From an uncultured Trueperaceae bacterium (GTDB lineage Bacteria > Deinococcota > Deinococci > Deinococcales > Trueperaceae): a DNA stretch of 64,000 nt. The translations under genes were made by a program, and so were the position numbers. Below the pieces are notes generated by a model, which saw only the letters and a program-made list of their open reading frames with translations, was not told the DNA's origin and did no database searches. The stretch covers positions 33,916 through 97,915 of the forward strand of contig CALCHY010000302.1 in NCBI GenBank assembly GCA_937907415.1, given 5' to 3'. This document shows, in pieces, positions 34,125 to 42,407 of this stretch; positions within the stretch are counted from its first letter, which is position 1; each line of letters starts with the position of its first letter.

Positions 34125-34430
34125 TCAATCGCTACCGACTTCGGCGTGGCGTTCGCTTATGAATACGCCGAAAAGGATGAAGAAGAGGGGCAACCACAGG
34201 ACGGTGGCACCCAGGAGTAGGCCGACGCCCTTCCATCCGTTGCCGTCTAGGAGTTCCTCTGCGTTGGCGGTCACCACAGTGGCGCCGAGCAGCAAGCCGG
34301 CGAGGGGGTAAAACAGCCACGGGCCGTACTCGACCACGCCCCAGCCGAGCGCTATGGCGCCGACCACGACGGTCAACGCGAGACCGCGGAGGTTGGCGAG
34401 GCGCCTGTGGGTAGTGGTCTGCCGTTCCAT
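34125..34430 (-). CDS. Small three-helix membrane protein
   Basis: A 101-residue membrane protein with hydrophobic segments at about 15-35 (LALTVVVGAIALGWGVVEY), 37-55 and 70-90 (LLLGATVLWLPLFFILFGVF). No motif identifies a function. It is monocistronic with an AT-rich TGATAATGG stretch directly upstream. Confidence 0.6.
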   Translation of the reverse strand: MERQTTTHRRLANLRGLALTVVVGAIALGWGVVEYGPWLFYPLAGLLLGATVVTANAEELLDGNGWKGVGLLLGATVLWLPLFFILFGVFISERHAEVGSD

Positions 34431-34563
34431 GCCATTATCATTATGGCTTGTTCCGGCTGGGCACGTCGGTTTATAGACATGGGGCCGCGCCCATTAGAAC
34501 GAATACTGAGCGTATGAGGCATCGTTCCCTCTTTTCACTTCACCGCGCATCACTGGAGAGAGC

Positions 34564-34932
34564 ATGAGCAAAGAACAAATCGACGCTTACGAGCACTTCC
34601 GTTCCGCCTGGTACGGCGACCACCACATTGAAGAAGGCGTCTTCGACGAGGTGCGCTTCGGTCGCTATCCCCAGGGGGGCGGGCCCGCCATCAACTCCAT
34701 CACCATCCGCTGGCAGCAGGGTCAGGCGCTCGGCGCCGCCCAACTGAGCGTGAGTTCGGCCGACTGGCCGCTGCTGTACCACTACCGCGAGATCCTGCAG
34801 GAGCTCGCGACCGTCTCGAACCGCCCCATCACTCCGGATGATGTGACGGAGATCTTGCAGGCTCACGAATTCGCGAACGTCACCGAGGTGGTTGATTCGG
34901 CGCCGCTCTTCGACCTGCTGGAGGCGAACTGA
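34564..34932 (+). CDS. Hypothetical protein, 122 aa
   Basis: A soluble acidic protein starting MSKEQIDAYEHFRSAW, with a mixed alpha/beta look (INSITIRWQQGQALGAAQLS, then DWPLLYHYREILQELA). The ATG has GGAGAG 4 nt upstream. First gene of a three-gene operon with overlapping starts. Family not recognised. Confidence 0.65.
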   Translation: MSKEQIDAYEHFRSAWYGDHHIEEGVFDEVRFGRYPQGGGPAINSITIRWQQGQALGAAQLSVSSADWPLLYHYREILQELATVSNRPITPDDVTEILQAHEFANVTEVVDSAPLFDLLEAN

Positions 34933-35501
34933 TGCTGTTGGCTCACGATCTGATCCGGGGCGCGGTCGCCGAGGGGGACACCATGGTGCCAGACGCCGTG
35001 GTGGACCTGTCTGAGGTTGAAGAGGCGGTGCGCGCGAGCCGCGCGAAGCTACCGCACGCGCCAGGCGACCGCCTGCCCACTCCCGAGTACGCTCACATGC
35101 CGTGGGAGAGCGCCGTCTACGAGCACCCGCTCGAGGGCGAGACCGTGAAGCGCCGGAACATCTACGCGAGCCAGGAGCGCTCCGAGGATGGCAGGATCCA
35201 CATTACGTTTTGCGTGGTCGACATGGGCCTGGTGAAGGACGAGCTGGACATCGCCTATTACGGGGGATGCCGTGTCCTGCTGAACGAGCGTGGCATGCTG
35301 GCGGCCTTCGAGCGGGACGAGACAGCCGACGAGCACGAGGTGCTGATCGCTGATGGCCAGCTGCTCGAGATGGTCTTCCCGGCGTTAGTCGCGAATCACC
35401 TGCTGAACACCGGCCGCGTGGCCGCAAGCCAGATGTCTGTGATGACCAGCCAAGCCCTAGGTCTTTCCGGTTCGTTCGTAACCGAAGTGCAGCACGCATG
35501 A
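34932..35501 (+). CDS. Hypothetical protein, 189 aa
   Basis: The ATG overlaps the preceding stop (TGATG). The protein has strands such as GRIHITFCVVDMGLVKDELD and IAYYGGCRVLLNERGMLAAF, with an acidic stretch DETADEHEVLIADG. I do not recognise it. The end overlaps the MazG-like gene by four bases, so the three proteins are probably made in similar amounts. Confidence 0.65.
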   Translation: MLLAHDLIRGAVAEGDTMVPDAVVDLSEVEEAVRASRAKLPHAPGDRLPTPEYAHMPWESAVYEHPLEGETVKRRNIYASQERSEDGRIHITFCVVDMGLVKDELDIAYYGGCRVLLNERGMLAAFERDETADEHEVLIADGQLLEMVFPALVANHLLNTGRVAASQMSVMTSQALGLSGSFVTEVQHA

Positions 35502-36124
35502 GAGAGGACACCTTGAACTTCCTTGAGTACCGAGAGTTGGCCCTGCGCACGGCGGTGTATCCGGCGGCGGCGCGAGTGCATTACCCAGTTCTGAAGTTGG
35601 CGGGCGAAGCGGGGGAGGCCGCCGACAAGATGCTCAGCCCCCTACCGGATGAGGGCCCCAAGTCCATCCTTGCGGAGCTGGGCGACATCCTCTGGTACGT
35701 CGCGGCTATTACTCGCGACGTGGACGTGACGGAAGCGTGGATGAGCGAGCCGCTTTCGAGCTTGGCGGCGAAGGCTCACATGAATGAGTCCGAACCGGCG
35801 GCGGGTAGTGAGTTGGGGCTTCTTAAGAACATGCTGCGCCTGCTGGCTGCCGCCACGTTCCCGGCCGAGAAGCTGGGGAAGCTCATCCGCGATTACGGTG
35901 CAGCGAGCGACGCCGACCTCGGGGTGTGGGCTAGCCTGCCGCCGGAGGTGCGTGCTGGGGCGACGGAGTGGATGACCCTGACGCTGGAGGAGGTAGCCAA
36001 GGAGCTCGCGGTTTGCGCTAACGCCTTGGGCTCGGGCCTCGAGGAGGTGGCGGCCAGGAATATTGAGAAGTTGGCGTCGCGGCAGGCGCGCGGGGTGCTG
36101 AAGGGCGCCGGCGACAACCGCTAG
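35498..36124 (+). CDS. MazG-like nucleotide pyrophosphohydrolase
   Basis: A 208-residue all-alpha NTP pyrophosphohydrolase-like protein. The metal-binding motif is LKLAGEAGEAADK (ExxE) followed by ILAELGDILWYVAA (ExxD), as in MazG and phage nucleotide pyrophosphatases. A second helical half (KNMLRLLAAATFPAEKLGKL, then EVAKELAVCANALG) may be a degenerate repeat. Such enzymes hydrolyse NTPs or dNTPs, and in phages or elements can alter nucleotide pools or blunt (p)ppGpp signalling. The ATG 35498 overlaps the previous gene. Confidence 0.75.
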   Translation: MREDTLNFLEYRELALRTAVYPAAARVHYPVLKLAGEAGEAADKMLSPLPDEGPKSILAELGDILWYVAAITRDVDVTEAWMSEPLSSLAAKAHMNESEPAAGSELGLLKNMLRLLAAATFPAEKLGKLIRDYGAASDADLGVWASLPPEVRAGATEWMTLTLEEVAKELAVCANALGSGLEEVAARNIEKLASRQARGVLKGAGDNR

Positions 36125-36259
36125 GCCGGTAGGGGTAGCGTCGCTTCCTCACAGAAGTGGGGTCTGGGGCGGGATGCCCCGTACGGAAGTAGCGGGGAGG
36201 GATAGCCCCAGGGTGTCGAAACAGACACCTAATTCTTGCGTTTGAGGGTTGACTTAGGT

Positions 36260-37372
36260 ATGCCGGTGACGCTCCGTTACACCTACCGCCTGCGGCCAGG
36301 CCGCAAGGCAGTGAGCGCGTTGGAGCGCGAGTGGAACGTGTGCCGCTGGTTGTGGAACCAGGCGGTGGCGGCTAAGCGTGAACGCCGGTATTGGCTGAAG
36401 GACAAGGACCTGACCCGACTCCGCGCTGAGCATGATTGGTTGGCGGCGGGTTCGGTGGTGGCGCAGCAGCAGGTGTTGCGTACCTTCCGGGCTGATAAGA
36501 AGGCGCGGCGTTTCAAGAGCGCGCGGCGCGACCTGCCGAGCATGAACTACACGAAGCGCGGCTTCTCCATCCAGGCTGGCCGCCTGCACCTGCCGCGCAA
36601 GACGGTCATCCCCGTGGTGTGGTCACGTGAGCTCCCCAGCGAGCCGACCAGTGTGCGCGTGTACCGGGATTCGTTGGGTCACTGGTACGCGAACTTCGTG
36701 GTCGAGCGCGACGAGGCCGGCCTGCCAGCCACAGGCAAGTCGGTGGGGGTGGACTGGGGTGTGAAGCAGGGCGCCACCGCCACGAATCCGGTCTATGACT
36801 TGCCGCACGCGGAGCGGACTAGGAAGGCTGCGGCGAAGCTGGCGGTCGCTCAGCAGCGCATGGCCAGGCGCAAACCGAACCCAGGCCAGAAGGCCTCCAG
36901 GGGCTACCGGCAGGCCAAGCTGCAGACCGCCAGGTTGCACAAGAAGGTGGCGCGCCAGCGGCAGGACGCCGGAAGGAAGTGGGCCAGGAGGGTCGTAGCC
37001 GAGTTCGACCGGATCGCGGTGGAGGACTTCAAGCCCAAGTTCCTTGCGAGGAGCAGCATGGCGAGGAAGGCGGCTGACGCCGCCATCGGCGCTACCAAGA
37101 GGGAGTTGATCGAGTTCGCCAAGCGGGCGGGCCGGGAGCTAATCCTGGTGCCGCCTGCTTTTACGACGATGACGTGCGGTTGTTGCGGGACGAGAGCCAA
37201 GTCGCGCCTGCCGCTCGAAGAACGAACTTTCCGGTGCGATGCTTGCGGGCATACCGCTGATCGTGATCGGAACGCTGCAAGAGTGATTCTTGCCGCGGCT
37301 GGCTTCAACCGCGCTGGTGCTGACGTCATAAGACGACCGGACCCGCCTATGGCGGGGATGGCCGCTGACTGA
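36260..37372 (+). CDS. tnpB: TnpB RNA-guided nuclease
   Basis: A 370-residue TnpB. The N-terminal domain starts VTLRYTYRLRPGRKAV with EWNVCRWLWNQAV. The RuvC active site looks complete: Asp165 in SVGVDWGVKQG, Glu255 in RIAVEDFKPK and Asp334/Asp336 in HTADRDRNAA. The zinc ribbon is CGCC (306-309) with CDAC (326-329). ATG 36260 is chosen because the coding pattern begins there. Known TnpBs cut DNA next to a TAM using omega RNA from their right end. With all catalytic residues present it is not a TldR-type repressor. Confidence 0.9.
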   Translation: MPVTLRYTYRLRPGRKAVSALEREWNVCRWLWNQAVAAKRERRYWLKDKDLTRLRAEHDWLAAGSVVAQQQVLRTFRADKKARRFKSARRDLPSMNYTKRGFSIQAGRLHLPRKTVIPVVWSRELPSEPTSVRVYRDSLGHWYANFVVERDEAGLPATGKSVGVDWGVKQGATATNPVYDLPHAERTRKAAAKLAVAQQRMARRKPNPGQKASRGYRQAKLQTARLHKKVARQRQDAGRKWARRVVAEFDRIAVEDFKPKFLARSSMARKAADAAIGATKRELIEFAKRAGRELILVPPAFTTMTCGCCGTRAKSRLPLEERTFRCDACGHTADRDRNAARVILAAAGFNRAGADVIRRPDPPMAGMAAD

Positions 37373-37381
37373 GCCAGGAAT

Positions 37382-37401
37382 CCCCGCATTGAAATGCGGG
37401 G
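37382..37401 (+). ncRNA. Right-end hairpin, probable omega-RNA 3' part
   Basis: CCCCGCAT/ATGCGGGG with a TGAA loop, 9 nt after the tnpB stop. In this family the guide RNA ends at such a right-end structure and continues into flanking sequence as guide, here starting near TCGGTCATGG. Confidence 0.5.
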
Positions 37402-37404
37402 AGG

Positions 37405-38096
37405 ATGTCAATCGGTCATGGCGCTTCGGGCCGGCGGTGGCCGCGGCAGCCAATCAGGTCCTCGAGTTGACAAGCAAGCCGCCCAATAGCCTCGTGCAAC
37501 CCAACCCGAACGTAGAAACGACCGTCCACCACGGCGTTACTGACGAGGGCATGATCTTGGCTCGCACGAACGCGCGGCTGATGGAGTACCTCGCGGACCA
37601 CCTAGACCAACCGTTCTATATTGCGAAGGGCTTCCGGTGCTTCCGCATGGAGATAGAGGCGGCCAATGCCTTATGGAACGGTCAGTCTAGTCACGAAAGC
37701 TCGCCCCTGCCGTACAAGGACCGCGACGAGCTGATGGCTGAAGCACAAGACGGCGCCGACCCTGTCGCCGCCCGCCTCGTGAAGCTCCTAGAGGAACGCG
37801 GGCCACTTGAACTCACCGCGCTGCTCGCGCGCTTATCCCGCTTCGCACGCGACACTCCGCGCGAGGCCACTCTGCACCTCTCGACCGCTCACGGCGCGAA
37901 GGGTCTCGAACGTAGCACCGTCACCCTCCTAGACGACTTCTGGTCATTGGGCCGCCGGGTTTCGTATCGTGATTACCTGACTGATAAGAAGGAATGGACG
38001 GCCATCAAGGCGCGGGACTTCGATCAGGAGTTGAACCTGCTCTACGTGGCTGTGACGCGAGCCAAGGAGCGGCTGTTCTTGCCGGCGGAGCTGTAG
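37405..38096 (+). pseudogene. 5'-truncated UvrD/Rep-like helicase
   Basis: The frame begins at the right end of the tnpB element and contains only the C-terminal part of an SF1A helicase: NRSWRFGPAVA (motif IV region), then GVTDEGMILARTNARLMEYL, motif V LHLSTAHGAKGLERSTVTLL and motif VI NLLYVAVTRAKERLFLP. Motifs I-III, including Walker A and B, are absent; upstream of tnpB lies an unrelated MazG-like gene. Insertion of the element with loss of the N-terminal half is the simplest explanation. SWRFG resembles FBH1-like helicases. Confidence 0.75.
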
Positions 38097-38136
38097 AGCT
38101 CGCGCCTGGGCATTAGCGAAGGGGAGAAGACGAGTA

Positions 38137-39975
38137 GTGGGCGAAGACGTAGTGATTTGGGAGCAGGCCTTCCGGGCCGCGAGTGAACCTTCAGCCGGAA
38201 CGGGGAAGGGTGAGATCAACCCTCTTGAGCCTGGGCTTTGGCGCCGACTGAACTGGCGAGCGGAGGTCGAGCGCAAGGGCATCGAGCAGGTAATCAACCA
38301 GGCTGCGGAGATCGCGGAAGTTGTGCCGGGTTTTTTCCCGACCCTCGACGCACTTCCGCGGGAAATCTTGCTGCACAGCAATGCGCAGCAACTGCGTTTG
38401 AATGTCCTCAATACTGGCGCGTGGGTGGAGCTCTTGTGCGGTTCGGACGACCAGGCGGCGTTGCCGCCCGAGCTCCTGCAAGAGTTCATCCAGAACCTCG
38501 AGCGCCAGAACCTAGACGTGGCGATGGAGGCGAGGGAGCGGGTGCTGAAACATTCACCCTACCGGGAGTGGCTGGCGGTGAACGAGCCGGATAGGCTCAC
38601 GGAGGAGGCGGAGCGCAGGCAGCATCAAGAGTTCCTCAACGCCTTGGCCAATGTGCCGGTCACCTACTACCCTGTCGGCCTGATCGCCTTCACCCAGGAA
38701 GAGACCTACCTCGATGGAGCCCTCTCGGAGGAGGACCGCATCCTCGCGGGCCAGTGGGCCCAGAGCGAGCGGGATAAAGAAGGGTACGGGCTGGCGAAGA
38801 TGCTCTCGGCCCGCGCGGCAGAGAAGATCGCCAAGCGCTTCTACGAGAACCTAGGGCACGCTAACGTTCGCGACGTGTCCATCACGCAGCTGAGCCGCCG
38901 CGAAGAGGCTTGGAAGACGCACGATCTCGAGGTCGACGGCCGCCCTGTGGACGTCAAGAACTCGCGCAGCCCCAAGACAAGGGCCCGCTACTCAGAGCAC
39001 GCGATTAGCAGGTTCAAGCAGAACCGTAACGGCCGGCGCGTGACCATCACGGGCGTCCGCTCCCCTTACCTGCGTATCGAGCCACTAACAGAGCAGGAAG
39101 CGCTGCCAATGTCGTTCGACATGGTGCAGGTGCTCGGCGAAACCACTCGACCCGAGATCGAGGCGCTGCGCGCTCAGTTCACATCCGAGATGCTCCACGA
39201 CTTGGGCGTCGACCGGGGCCGGGGAGAGGAAGAGTACCTGCCCCCATGGGTGTTCAACTACCCGGACGAGTTCTACGCGGAAGAACCCAGCCGGTCGTAC
39301 AGGGAGTCGGTAGCTGCGCTGGGGCGTCAAACGCCGCCGAGCTGGAGCGCCGTGAGGCGCTTCAAGGGGGAGAGGGCGCTGCCGCTCCTCATCCAGGCCG
39401 GCACTCCACTTCCGGAGTCATGGCGCGCCGCCCTGCAGCCCTGGCAAGCTGAGCTGGTGGACCGGATTGCGGGCAGCGAAGCTCGTGTGTCACTGCCGCA
39501 CCTCTTCCTTACACTCCTGACGGACTTCTTAACCGCTGTTCGCGACCGGCGCGCGGGCGACACGTTCCAACCGAATATGTACCGCCCGCTGCTTTACCAG
39601 GTCACGGCGGGCAACGGTTCCTGGACTCATGCACCCTTGGGAATCTTCGACCCCCTGAAGAGCATCAACGATCTGATCGGGACCCTGCATGCGCTGTGGA
39701 CGAACCGGAACCGGAGCCGGTTGTTGGAGTTCACGCGCCTCAAGTTCCGCGCTGCTGGGATGCTGCGCGGCTCCCGCGCCGACCGCCCTCACCACGAAGT
39801 GTCCCTCTTGGCCTGGTGCGGAGGCTTCCGTTGCGACGTCAGCGACCTGGTTAACGGACGCGACCAAGAGTGCAGCTGCGGATTCCTCATCTGCCGGGAG
39901 TGCGGCTTATGCAGCTCAAACTGCCCGGAATGGGCGCAGCGGCAAGCCGGCGGAGAAGAGGACCTCGCGTTCTAG
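38137..39975 (+). CDS. Uncharacterised PD-(D/E)XK nuclease with cysteine-rich C-terminus
   Basis: A 612-residue protein of no family I recognise. Around residues 222-276 it has a nuclease-like core: a helix AAEKIAKRFYENLGHANVRD, then HDLEVDGRPVDVKNSR (Asp263, then Asp272-Val-Lys274), matching the D...(D/E)xK pattern. The last 60 residues hold eight cysteines (WCGGFRC, CSCGFLICRECGLCSSNC), a probable zinc cluster. Between them are helical regions without known motifs. GTG 38137 follows GGGGAG. It lies 40 bp after the truncated helicase, suggesting the two once formed a helicase-nuclease operon in defence or repair. Its end overlaps the convergent helicase gene. Confidence 0.6.
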   Translation: MGEDVVIWEQAFRAASEPSAGTGKGEINPLEPGLWRRLNWRAEVERKGIEQVINQAAEIAEVVPGFFPTLDALPREILLHSNAQQLRLNVLNTGAWVELLCGSDDQAALPPELLQEFIQNLERQNLDVAMEARERVLKHSPYREWLAVNEPDRLTEEAERRQHQEFLNALANVPVTYYPVGLIAFTQEETYLDGALSEEDRILAGQWAQSERDKEGYGLAKMLSARAAEKIAKRFYENLGHANVRDVSITQLSRREEAWKTHDLEVDGRPVDVKNSRSPKTRARYSEHAISRFKQNRNGRRVTITGVRSPYLRIEPLTEQEALPMSFDMVQVLGETTRPEIEALRAQFTSEMLHDLGVDRGRGEEEYLPPWVFNYPDEFYAEEPSRSYRESVAALGRQTPPSWSAVRRFKGERALPLLIQAGTPLPESWRAALQPWQAELVDRIAGSEARVSLPHLFLTLLTDFLTAVRDRRAGDTFQPNMYRPLLYQVTAGNGSWTHAPLGIFDPLKSINDLIGTLHALWTNRNRSRLLEFTRLKFRAAGMLRGSRADRPHHEVSLLAWCGGFRCDVSDLVNGRDQECSCGFLICRECGLCSSNCPEWAQRQAGGEEDLAF

Positions 39976-42215
39976 CTCGCGCGTAGTTTGTTGAGGAGGC
40001 TCCAGTCGGGCTTGCGGCCGGCCTTCTCAGCCTGCGCGAGCGCGCGGCTGGCTTCGTTGCGTGACCACGTTCTGCCTACGGCGTCGAAACCCAGGGCAAT
40101 CAGGAGGCGCACCTGGCGTTCGCTGGCCGGCTCGCGTCCAATGACGGCACTGGCTTGGCCCTTCGTCCACTCCACGCGGCTCGGGTCGGTGTCGTACCCC
40201 AGGGCAGCCAGCAGGTTGAGTTGCTTCTCGGTGGCGGTCTCGTGGTGCCATTTGAAGGCGCCGAGCACGAACTCGTCGATGATGGGGGGCGGCTCGAGGA
40301 GGTCGACTAGTTCGGTGTAGGCCTCGAGGCTCCAGTTGCTGCCTTCGGGGAGTTCGAGTTCCTTACGGTCGGCTTCTTTGGGGAGGTTGGTGGGGTCTTT
40401 GAGGCTGCGTTTGACGCGGCTGCCCCAGAAGTCCCAGATGCTGACGAGCCGGTGAGTGCGGCTGGCGTCGCTGAAGTCGATGATGAGGCAGTCGGTCTTG
40501 CCGGGTTTGAGGCGCAGGCCGCGGCCGACGGCTTGGGTGTAGAGGGGCTTGGATTGCGTGGGGCGGCACATCATGACGCAGTCGATGCTCGGGTCGTCCC
40601 AGCCTTCGGTGTTCCCCATGATGGTGACGGTGCCGCGACGCCGCGTGATGATGTTGCGCGTCTCAGTCTTCACGCACCAGACGCGCTCCTGCCGCCAGTC
40701 GGCTTCGAGGCGGTAGCCGGTCGCGGTGTGGGCGTCTGCGTCGGGCTTGAGCTCGAGGCGCCAGGCGTGACCGCCCGGGGTGGGATCCCTGAGTGGGACG
40801 AGAGTGGCATCGTAACCGCGCGTGACGGCAACGGCCTGCAGGGCGTCGAGGTGGCGCTTGTCACCTATGACGGCTGGTGGGTAGGTGGCGTCGGCGCGGG
40901 GTAGGTGCTTGAGGTACGTCTCGAAGTCGACTTGGTCGAGGTTCCACAGTTGCTTGATGGCGCCGCGGGTTGGGGTGGTCGCCTTGTGGGGTTGGGCCCT
41001 ACCGCTGGTGGGGTAATGGTGCGGTGTGCCTATGAGGTCGCGGGCGTGGTCTTTGCGCCAGGTCCCGCCTGCGGCGCGGTGAATCATCCAGTGGCCTTCG
41101 GTGACGCGCACGCTTCGGCCTGCCTCTTCGAGGACCGCCATGCCTTCGTTCGCGGCGCGTTGGCGCCTGACTATCTCGCGTGGCGGGTGGAAGGTGATGT
41201 GCCCGGTGTTCATGTGCCAGTTGGCGACGTGATGTTGGGCGGTCATGTCGTCGATGCCGACCCAGCCGTCTGTGGTGAGGATCTCGGTCTGGTCGTCGAG
41301 GCAGAGGAGCATGGCGTTGAAGGCGACCATGTACTTGCCGTTTTCGAGGTCGGCTAGTTTCTTGGTGCGGTCCTTGTCAGCGCCGGCGATGGCGACGCTG
41401 GGGAGGCCGGCTTGGTTGAAGGTGCGTTCGAGGTCTTTGGCGTGTTGGACGCCTGCGGTGAAGGCGACAGCTTTGCGGCCGCGGCCGTGCTTTAGGAATG
41501 TCTTGAGGATGAGGTCGTTGCGTTCCGGGGTGTTGAGTGCGCTTTGGAGTTCGCCGGCGTCATAGTCGCCGCGGTTGCGTTTGACGTTGCTGAGGTCGGT
41601 GCCGGTGTTGACTTCGAGGGCGACGGGTTCGACGAGGGCGCCTTCGCGTACGGCGTCGGCGACGGTCATGTGGTACGCGAGGACGCTGTAGAGGTTGCTT
41701 AGTGGGGCGCCGTCTTGTCGTTCGGGGGTAGCTGAGAGGCCGAGGCTGAGTTCAGGGTGGAAGTGTTGGATGACCTTGCGCCACTCGGCGGCCGCGGAGT
41801 GGTGGGCTTCGTCGACGATGACTAGGTCGTAGCGCTGGGGGACGTATTGGTCTAGGCGGCCGGCGAGTGTTTGGATCATACCGACCGTGAAGTGCGCGTT
41901 TGGGGCTACGTTACGGCTGGCGGAGGTGATGGTGGCGACGCTGCGAGGGTTGCCGGCGGCGTGGTAGCTGTTGAGGGTCTGGTTGAGGAGTTCGGTGCGG
42001 TGAACGAGGAAGAGCACGCGCTCGAACTGGTGCGCGAGGGCGATAGCCAGGTGGGTCTTGCCGACGCCGGTAGGGAGGGCGACGAGCATGCTGTCGATGC
42101 CCTTGTTGAGGTTCTCGAAGACGGCCTTGAAGGCGTCCTTCTGGCGGGGCCGCAGGTGGTCGGGTGGCGTTGGGATGCCGCGCCTGGAGATGGCAGGAGC
42201 TGCTAGGGCGCTCAT
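39972..42215 (-). CDS. DEAD/DEAH-box SF2 helicase interrupted by an intein
   Basis: A 747-residue precursor. The helicase parts are RPRQKDAFKAVFE, Walker A ALPTGVGKTH (46-55), DEAH at 135-138, SAT at 161-163, then motif V TEGWDDPSIDCVMMCR and motif VI QAVGRGLRL. This is the type III restriction/UvrB-like helicase fold. Between residues 304 and 536 an intein splits motif V: without it the sequence reads AMLL-TEGWDDP, a normal motif. The C-terminal 170 residues contain repeated helices (EKQLNLLAALGYDTDPSRVE, ERQVRLLIALGFDAVGRTW), probably nucleic-acid binding. A role in DNA processing or anti-phage defence with the neighbouring nuclease gene is possible. Confidence 0.88.
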   Translation of the reverse strand: MSALAAPAISRRGIPTPPDHLRPRQKDAFKAVFENLNKGIDSMLVALPTGVGKTHLAIALAHQFERVLFLVHRTELLNQTLNSYHAAGNPRSVATITSASRNVAPNAHFTVGMIQTLAGRLDQYVPQRYDLVIVDEAHHSAAAEWRKVIQHFHPELSLGLSATPERQDGAPLSNLYSVLAYHMTVADAVREGALVEPVALEVNTGTDLSNVKRNRGDYDAGELQSALNTPERNDLILKTFLKHGRGRKAVAFTAGVQHAKDLERTFNQAGLPSVAIAGADKDRTKKLADLENGKYMVAFNAMLLCLDDQTEILTTDGWVGIDDMTAQHHVANWHMNTGHITFHPPREIVRRQRAANEGMAVLEEAGRSVRVTEGHWMIHRAAGGTWRKDHARDLIGTPHHYPTSGRAQPHKATTPTRGAIKQLWNLDQVDFETYLKHLPRADATYPPAVIGDKRHLDALQAVAVTRGYDATLVPLRDPTPGGHAWRLELKPDADAHTATGYRLEADWRQERVWCVKTETRNIITRRRGTVTIMGNTEGWDDPSIDCVMMCRPTQSKPLYTQAVGRGLRLKPGKTDCLIIDFSDASRTHRLVSIWDFWGSRVKRSLKDPTNLPKEADRKELELPEGSNWSLEAYTELVDLLEPPPIIDEFVLGAFKWHHETATEKQLNLLAALGYDTDPSRVEWTKGQASAVIGREPASERQVRLLIALGFDAVGRTWSRNEASRALAQAEKAGRKPDWSLLNKLRAS
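40611..41303 (-). other. Intein coding segment, C305 to N535 of the helicase
   Basis: The 231-residue insert starts CLDDQTEILTTDGWVGIDDM (block A, nucleophilic Cys305). It has block B VTEGHWMIH (TxxH at 372-375) and ends in block F/G RVWCVKTETRNIITRRRG... TIMGN, with Asn535 followed by extein Thr536. The usual penultimate His is Gly, a variation known in some active inteins. The middle (about 415-500) has no LAGLIDADG or HNH motif, so it is a mini-intein or has lost its homing nuclease. Removing it restores helicase motif V exactly. Confidence 0.88.
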
Positions 42216-42365
42216 GCTGGATAGGCGAAGGTGAACGGAGAAACAAAGGCGGACATCAGCCCGAGTTTACCTGTTTTTCATGCCCCGGCTGTCTTTCGCT
42301 TTCTGGCGCGAGTAAGCGTTCCATCAGACGGTGGATGGTATGAGTTGGGCAAATCCAATCAGCTG

Positions 42366-42384
42366 AGTTGGCCCACTGCCAACT
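42366..42384 (+). promoter_or_regulatory. Hairpin/operator upstream of the second zinc-ribbon gene
   Basis: Inverted repeat AGTTGGC-ccact-GCCAACT lies 23 bp before the start codon, next to the TTGGAGGA ribosome site. It may form an RNA stem or bind a regulator. Confidence 0.4.
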
Positions 42385-42407
42385 CGCGAGAATCACTTGG
42401 AGGAAGC

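Larger units (their letters stand above)
36130..37410 (+). mobile_element. IS200/IS605-family element (tnpB only)
   Basis: A non-coding left region with stems (GGGGC/GCCCC near 36157-36178, GGTGTC/GACACC at 36212-36229) precedes tnpB. The right end is a stem CCCCGCAT/ATGCGGGG (37382-37401) followed by GAGGATGTCAA. No tnpA is present, so mobility would need help in trans. Exact ends are estimates. The omega RNA would span the tnpB 3' end and this right-end stem. Confidence 0.6.
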
